Source of the DNA: Nocardiopsis sp. TSRI0078
Lineage (GTDB): Bacteria > Actinomycetota > Actinomycetes > Streptosporangiales > Streptosporangiaceae
Assembly (NCBI RefSeq): GCF_001905145.1
Contig: NZ_LWLB01000034.1
Location: 186,001-250,000 of the forward strand
DNA length: 64,000 nucleotides
Direction: 5' to 3'
A program made the translations under genes and the position numbers. Below the pieces are notes generated by a model, which saw nothing but the letters and a program-made list of their open reading frames with translations, searched no databases and was not told the DNA's origin. Positions 60,059-64,000 of the stretch are shown piece after piece (position 1 is the first letter of the stretch; each line of letters opens with the position of its first letter).

Positions 60059-60673
60059 ATGAAGAAGGACAACGCCGAGAAGACCGGATTCCGGCAGGAC
60101 GTCCTCGGCCGGCTGCGGAGCTGGCGCACCGTCGACATCGTCGTGGCCGCCGTCATCGGGGTCGCGGTCGGTGTCGTCTTCTGGCTGTGGAACATCGTGT
60201 GGACGGCCACGACCCCGTTGTTCGTGGGGTTCCCGCCCGCGCAGGCCGTCGTCTACGGCATGTGGCTGATCTCCGGCGTGCTCGGCGGCCTGATCATCCG
60301 CAAGCCCGGGGCCGCCCTGCTCACCTCGGTCGCCGCCGCCTCGGTGTCCGCGGTCCTGGGCACCCAGTGGGGGATCATGGTCATCCTCGACGGCACCCTC
60401 CAGGGCATCCTGCCCGAGCTGGTCTTCCTCGCCTTCGGCTACCGGCGGTGGGGCATGGGCGTGGCCGTGCTCGCCGCGGCGGTCGCGGGCCTCTCCCCCG
60501 CCATCCGCGACAACATCGCCTACAACGTCACCTGGCCGCTGCACTTCCAGGTCGCGTACGGCGTCATCGTGGTGATCAGCGCCGCCGTCATCGCGGGCGT
60601 GGGCGCCCGCCTCCTCACCACCGCCCTGGCCCGGTCCGGGGCGCTGGCGCCCTTCCCGTCGGCGAGGGGCTGA
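60059..60673 (+). CDS. ykoE: ECF transporter S component, thiamine precursor (YkoE family)
   Basis: A 204-residue membrane protein with six helices, the substrate-specific subunit for hydroxymethylpyrimidine or a related thiamine precursor in the YkoEDC transporter. YkoE-type sequence: WRTVDIVVAAVIGVAVGVVFWLWN, PPAQAVVYGMWLISGVLGGLI, TQWGIMVILDGTLQGILPELVF. The conserved Trp/Asn residues of the binding site are in the first helix. ATG 60059 (MKKDNAEKTG) is chosen from the GAAGGG upstream; earlier in-frame codons lie within the leader. It is the first gene of the operon controlled by the TPP riboswitch; ykoD starts three bases after it. Confidence 0.93.
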   Translation: MKKDNAEKTGFRQDVLGRLRSWRTVDIVVAAVIGVAVGVVFWLWNIVWTATTPLFVGFPPAQAVVYGMWLISGVLGGLIIRKPGAALLTSVAAASVSAVLGTQWGIMVILDGTLQGILPELVFLAFGYRRWGMGVAVLAAAVAGLSPAIRDNIAYNVTWPLHFQVAYGVIVVISAAVIAGVGARLLTTALARSGALAPFPSARG

Positions 60674-60676
60674 CCC

Positions 60677-62272
60677 GTGGCCGAGACGAACGGCCGGTCC
60701 GCCCGCCCCGGCGCGCGCGTGGAGCTGTCGGGCTGGGGCTGGCGGCACTCCGGGCGTGGGGAGTACGCCCTGCGCGGCGTGGACCTGGTCGTCGAGCCCG
60801 GTGAGCGCGTGCTGCTGCTCGGCGCCTCCGGGGCGGGCAAGTCGACCCTGCTGCACTCGCTGGCCGGCCTGACCGGCGAGGACGGCGCGATCAGCGGCGA
60901 CCAGGAGGGCACCCTGCTCGTGGACGGCAGGCCCGCCGACCGCGGGCGGGGCGCGGTCGGCCTGGTCAGCCAGGACCCCGAGACGCAGCTGGTGATGGCG
61001 CGCGCGGGCGACGACGTGGCCTTCGGTCCGGAGAACCTGGGCGTGGAGCCCGGACTGATCTGGCCGCGGGTGCACGAGGCCCTGGACGCCGTGGGCTTTC
61101 CGTACGGGCCGCGCCACTCCACCGGCGCGCTGTCGGGCGGCGAGAAGCAGCGCCTGGTGATCGCCGGGGCGCTGGCCATGCGCCCCCGCCTGCTGCTGCT
61201 CGACGAGCCCACCGCCAACCTCGACCCGGCGGGGGCCGCGCTGGTGCGCGGCGTCCTCGCGCGCCTGCTCGCCGAGACCGAGGCGACCATGGTGCTCGTC
61301 GAGCACCGCGTGGCCGAGGTGGTCGACCTGGTGGACCGGGTCGTGGTCGTGGAGCCCGGCGGCGGCGTGATCGCCGACGGGGATCCGGCCGCCGTGTTCG
61401 CCGGGCACGGCCGCTCACTGGCCGACCAGGGGGTGTGGATGCCCGGGAACGAGCCCTCCCCCGAACTGCCTCCGGCGCCCGGGGGAGGGGCCCTGCTGGA
61501 GGCCGTGGACGTGGCCGCGCGCACCCCCTTCCAGCTGGGCGTGCGCTCCGCGCCCCGGCGCGTGGTGCTCGACGGGGTGAACGCCACCGTGTCCGCAGGG
61601 ACCGCGACCGCCCTGACCGGACCCAACGGCGCGGGCAAGTCCACGCTGCTGACCATGCTGGCCGGGCTGTCCAGGCCGTACCGGGGCCGGGTGCTGCCGC
61701 GCGGGCCGCTGGCCGGGGCCGACCGGCGCCCGCTCGCGCGCTGGCCCGCCCGGAGGCTGGCCCGGCACGTGGGCACGGTCTTCCAGCACGCGGAGGACCA
61801 GTTCGTCACCACGACCGTCCGCGGCGAACTGCGGTTCGCCCCGCTGCGCGCCGGGATGGGCGAGGCCGAGACCGACGCCTGGGTGGACGAGTTGATGGAG
61901 CGGCTGCGCCTGACCCGTCTGGCCGACGTGCACCCCTACACGCTCTCGGGCGGGGAGAAGCGGCGGCTGTCGGTGGCCACGGCGCTCAGCTCCGGCCCCT
62001 CGCACGCCCCCGACGTGCTCGTGCTGGACGAACCGACCTTCGGCCAGGACACCCGTACGTGGACCGAGCTGGTGGAGCTGCTGGGAGCCCTGCGGGCCGA
62101 GGGGCGGGCCGTGGTCATGGCCACCCACGACGGCCTGCTGCTGCGGCACCTGGCGGACGCGCGGGTGCGCGTGGCCGAGGGCCGCGCCGTGTACGAGGCC
62201 GCCCTCCCGGGCGGGCGCGCACCCGAGCCCGCCTCCTGGGGCGAGGCGGCGGGGAGGAGGCCCCGTGGGTGA
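60677..62272 (+). CDS. ykoD: ECF transporter double-ATPase component (YkoD family)
   Basis: A 531-residue protein with two fused ABC ATPase domains, which energises the thiamine-precursor ECF transporter. Domain 1: Walker A GASGAGKS (about 49-56), signature LSGGEKQRLVIAG, Walker B LLLLDEPTANLDP, and switch His (EHR). Domain 2: Walker A GPNGAGKS (about 315-322), Q-loop VFQHAEDQF, signature LSGGEKRRLSVAT, Walker B VLVLDEPTFGQD and switch His (THD). The two halves replace separate EcfA/EcfA' proteins. GTG 60677 has GAGGGG upstream. It overlaps ykoC by eight bases. Confidence 0.96.
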   Translation: MAETNGRSARPGARVELSGWGWRHSGRGEYALRGVDLVVEPGERVLLLGASGAGKSTLLHSLAGLTGEDGAISGDQEGTLLVDGRPADRGRGAVGLVSQDPETQLVMARAGDDVAFGPENLGVEPGLIWPRVHEALDAVGFPYGPRHSTGALSGGEKQRLVIAGALAMRPRLLLLDEPTANLDPAGAALVRGVLARLLAETEATMVLVEHRVAEVVDLVDRVVVVEPGGGVIADGDPAAVFAGHGRSLADQGVWMPGNEPSPELPPAPGGGALLEAVDVAARTPFQLGVRSAPRRVVLDGVNATVSAGTATALTGPNGAGKSTLLTMLAGLSRPYRGRVLPRGPLAGADRRPLARWPARRLARHVGTVFQHAEDQFVTTTVRGELRFAPLRAGMGEAETDAWVDELMERLRLTRLADVHPYTLSGGEKRRLSVATALSSGPSHAPDVLVLDEPTFGQDTRTWTELVELLGALRAEGRAVVMATHDGLLLRHLADARVRVAEGRAVYEAALPGGRAPEPASWGEAAGRRPRG

Positions 62273-63047
62273 CCGACGGACTCCGGGCGGGGACACGCTG
62301 ACCCTGGACACGCCGGAGGAGGGCGGGTTCCGCTACTGGCTCGTCGGGTTCAACCCCGCCGCCAAGCTGCTCGCCGCCCTGCTCCTGGGGCTCGGCCTGG
62401 TCCCGGCCGTGGACGCCGTGACCGGCGGCGTGGTGCTGGCGGGGGTCGTGCTGCTCCTGCCGTTCAGCGGGATCGACCGGCGCACCCTGCTCGTCCTGGG
62501 CGGCCCCTTCCTGCTCATGGGCCTCTCCAACGGTCTGGTCAACTACCTGTACGGCGAACACGGCGCGGAGGGGGCCCTGGGCGCGGCGGTGCGCCTGCTG
62601 GCCATCGCCCTGCCGGGCCTGATCGCGGCCGTGAGCAGCGACCCGACGGAGATGTCCGACGGGCTGGTGCAGCGGCTGCGGGTACCCGAGCGGCCCGCCA
62701 TGGGCGTGCTGGCGGCGCTGCGGCTCGTCCCGCTGCTGGCCGACCAGTGGCGCACCATCACGCTGGCGCGGCGGGCCCGCGGGCTGGAGGCCGGGCGCAA
62801 CCCCGTACGGGTGGTCACGCTGTTCTTCGGCCGCCTGTTCGCCCTCCTGGTGCGGTCCATCCGCACCGGGACGCTCCTGGCCACGGCGATGGACGCCCGC
62901 GCGTTCGGCACCGGGCCGCGCACCCGGGCCAGGCGGAGCCGCTGGCGCCGGGCGGACACGCTGCTGATCGCGGGCGCGGCCCTGCTCCTGGCGGCGGCGT
63001 ACGCGCTGTCCGCGCGGCTGGGGACCCTGGTGCTGCTCTTCTCCTGA
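62265..63047 (+). CDS. ykoC: ECF transporter transmembrane component (YkoC/EcfT)
   Basis: A 260-residue EcfT-type membrane subunit that couples ATP hydrolysis to rotation of the S component. Several helices are visible in 25-130 and at the C-terminus; the two coupling motifs are RARGLEAG in LARRARGLEAGRN (A-R-G) and the second AMDARAFGTG (A-R-A-F). GTG 62265 overlaps the end of ykoD, indicating coupled translation. It completes the YkoEDC transporter under the TPP riboswitch. Confidence 0.95.
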   Translation: MGDRRTPGGDTLTLDTPEEGGFRYWLVGFNPAAKLLAALLLGLGLVPAVDAVTGGVVLAGVVLLLPFSGIDRRTLLVLGGPFLLMGLSNGLVNYLYGEHGAEGALGAAVRLLAIALPGLIAAVSSDPTEMSDGLVQRLRVPERPAMGVLAALRLVPLLADQWRTITLARRARGLEAGRNPVRVVTLFFGRLFALLVRSIRTGTLLATAMDARAFGTGPRTRARRSRWRRADTLLIAGAALLLAAAYALSARLGTLVLLFS

Positions 63048-63098
63048 ACCGGGTGGTAGGCAGTTCAGGACATCGACGTCGAATGGAAGGTGGGGATC

Positions 63099-63887
63099 GT
63101 GGGCGAGTTCGTTCGCGTGGAGACCGACCCGGACCACCCGGCGGTGGCCGTGATCAGGCTGGACCGACCGAAGGTGAACGCGCTCAACGCGGCGTTGACG
63201 GCGGAGATCGCCGATGCCGCGCGACAGGTGGCCACCGACCCGGACGTGCGCGCCGTGGTCCTCTACGGCGGTGAGCGCGTGTTCGTCGCGGGCGCCGACA
63301 TCAAGGAGATGGCGGACCGCACCGCCGCAGAGATGCGCGAGTACGCGCGCAACCTGCAGAACGCGCTGACCCTGGTGGCGCGCATCCCCAAGCCGGTCGT
63401 GGCGGCCGTCACCGGATACGCGCTGGGCGGCGGCCTGGAACTGGCGCTGGCCGCCGACTTCCGGGTCGCGGGCGCGGGGGCGAGGCTGGGCGTGCCCGAG
63501 ATCCAGCTCGGCGTGATCCCCGGCGCGGGCGGCACCCAGCGCCTGCCCCGCCTGGTGGGCCCGTCCCGGGCCAAGGAGATGATCTTCAGCGGCCGCCACG
63601 TGAAGGCGGACGAGGCCCGGGAGGTCGGCCTGGTGGACGAGGTCGTCCCGGACGAGGAGGTCTACGGGGCGGCCGTGGCCCGGGTCGCGGGGTACGCCGA
63701 CGGTCCGGCCGTGGCGCTGGCCGCCGCCAAGGAGGCCGTGGACCGGGGCCTGGAGACCGACCTGGAGACGGGTCTGGAGATCGAGCGCCTGCACTTCGCC
63801 GGGCTGTTCGCGACCGAGGACCAGAAGAGCGGCATGCGCAGCTTCGTCGAGCAGGGGCCGGGCAAGGCCTCCTTCAGCGGGCGCTGA
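63099..63887 (+). CDS. Enoyl-CoA hydratase/isomerase family protein
   Basis: A 262-residue crotonase-family enzyme. The oxyanion-hole segments VAGADIKEM and GYALGGGLELALAADFRVAG are present, as are both catalytic glutamates expected of true hydratases (Glu in GGGLELA and in VPEIQLGVIPGAGGTQRLPRLVG). It probably hydrates trans-2-enoyl-CoA in beta-oxidation, but the chain length or a different CoA substrate cannot be told. I prefer GTG 63099 (MGEFVRVE), with GGAAGG eight bases upstream, to the GTG at 63090. It follows ykoC by 51 bases with no terminator visible, so readthrough from the thiamine operon is possible. Confidence 0.93.
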   Translation: MGEFVRVETDPDHPAVAVIRLDRPKVNALNAALTAEIADAARQVATDPDVRAVVLYGGERVFVAGADIKEMADRTAAEMREYARNLQNALTLVARIPKPVVAAVTGYALGGGLELALAADFRVAGAGARLGVPEIQLGVIPGAGGTQRLPRLVGPSRAKEMIFSGRHVKADEAREVGLVDEVVPDEEVYGAAVARVAGYADGPAVALAAAKEAVDRGLETDLETGLEIERLHFAGLFATEDQKSGMRSFVEQGPGKASFSGR

Positions 63888-63891
63888 GCCT

Positions 63892-63941
63892 GGCGGGAGG
63901 GGGAGGCCGGACGCCGCGGGGCCGGGCCTCCCCCTCCCGCC
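63892..63941 (+). terminator. Terminator of the enoyl-CoA hydratase gene
   Basis: GGCGGGAGGGGGAGGCCGG (63892-63910) pairs with 63922-63941 over 19 bases with one bulged G; loop of 11 bases. It begins five bases after the stop codon. Confidence 0.85.
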
Positions 63942-64000
63942 GTCTCCCCGGCACCCGGCAGGGCCCCCTCCCCGCCGGGCCGGACGGCGACGGGGCGGAT

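Overview
The window is high-GC actinobacterial chromosome, most likely from a Nocardiopsis-like member of the Streptosporangiales. Evidence: strong G/C third-position bias, many GTG starts, long T-poor hairpin terminators, and a classic actinobacterial housekeeping order (thiL, rpmB, recG, rsmD, coaD, DUF177, rpmF, rnc, mutM, smc, ftsY, ffh, rpsP, khpA, rimM, trmD, rplS, lepB, DUF2469, yraN, comM, dprA, xerC, rpsB, tsf, pyrH, frr, cdsA). The genus assignment is inference; I ran no database search.

Layout. 1-6.6 kb: cytochrome bd oxidase (cydA and the start of cydB) behind a double dyad that looks like a BlaI/CopY-type operator, a divergent DUF305/DUF3105 pair, a DUF3515 lipoprotein, a stand-alone Lrp-type ligand domain, thiL and a membrane-anchored CBM2-like protein. 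6.9-19.2 kb: rpmB, recG, rsmD, coaD, DUF177-rpmF-rnc-mutM-acyP, a 63-residue coiled-coil protein and smc. 19.4-24.7 kb is an accessory insertion between smc and ftsY: a secreted subtilisin-like protease and, divergently, a cobalamin-riboswitch-controlled BtuF/BtuC pair without an ATPase. 24.9-46 kb: ftsY, amtB (without glnK/glnD), an unrecognised lipoprotein, ffh, the rpsP-to-rplS ribosome/tRNA maturation block, lepB, and the comM/dprA/xerC DNA-processing block, then the rpsB-tsf-pyrH-frr-cdsA translation and phospholipid block. 45.7-48.4 kb: an aminotransferase and an APC-family permease. 48.6-56.8 kb: glgE-treS-pep2-glgB, the complete GlgE pathway turning trehalose into alpha-glucan through maltose-1-phosphate. 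57.5-63.9 kb: a bifunctional penicillin-binding protein, a TPP riboswitch driving the ykoE-ykoD-ykoC thiamine-precursor ECF transporter, and an enoyl-CoA hydratase.

Non-coding signals of note: (i) a 53-bp tandem repeat family at two loci (after rsmD and after the lipoprotein gene) sharing a 30-bp core; (ii) a palindromic REP/BIME-like element in inverted copies after smc and again before ftsY; (iii) two riboswitches whose leaders end in hairpins that can mask the Shine-Dalgarno sequence; (iv) a perfect TGTGA-N6-TCACA Crp/GlxR-type site in an unusually AT-rich 738-bp divergent region upstream of glgE; (v) structured leaders before rpsP and rpsB. I found no tRNA, rRNA, CRISPR array, insertion sequence or prophage. 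The best candidates for something undescribed are the 53-bp repeat family, the double dyad at cydAB and the palindromic intergenic element.
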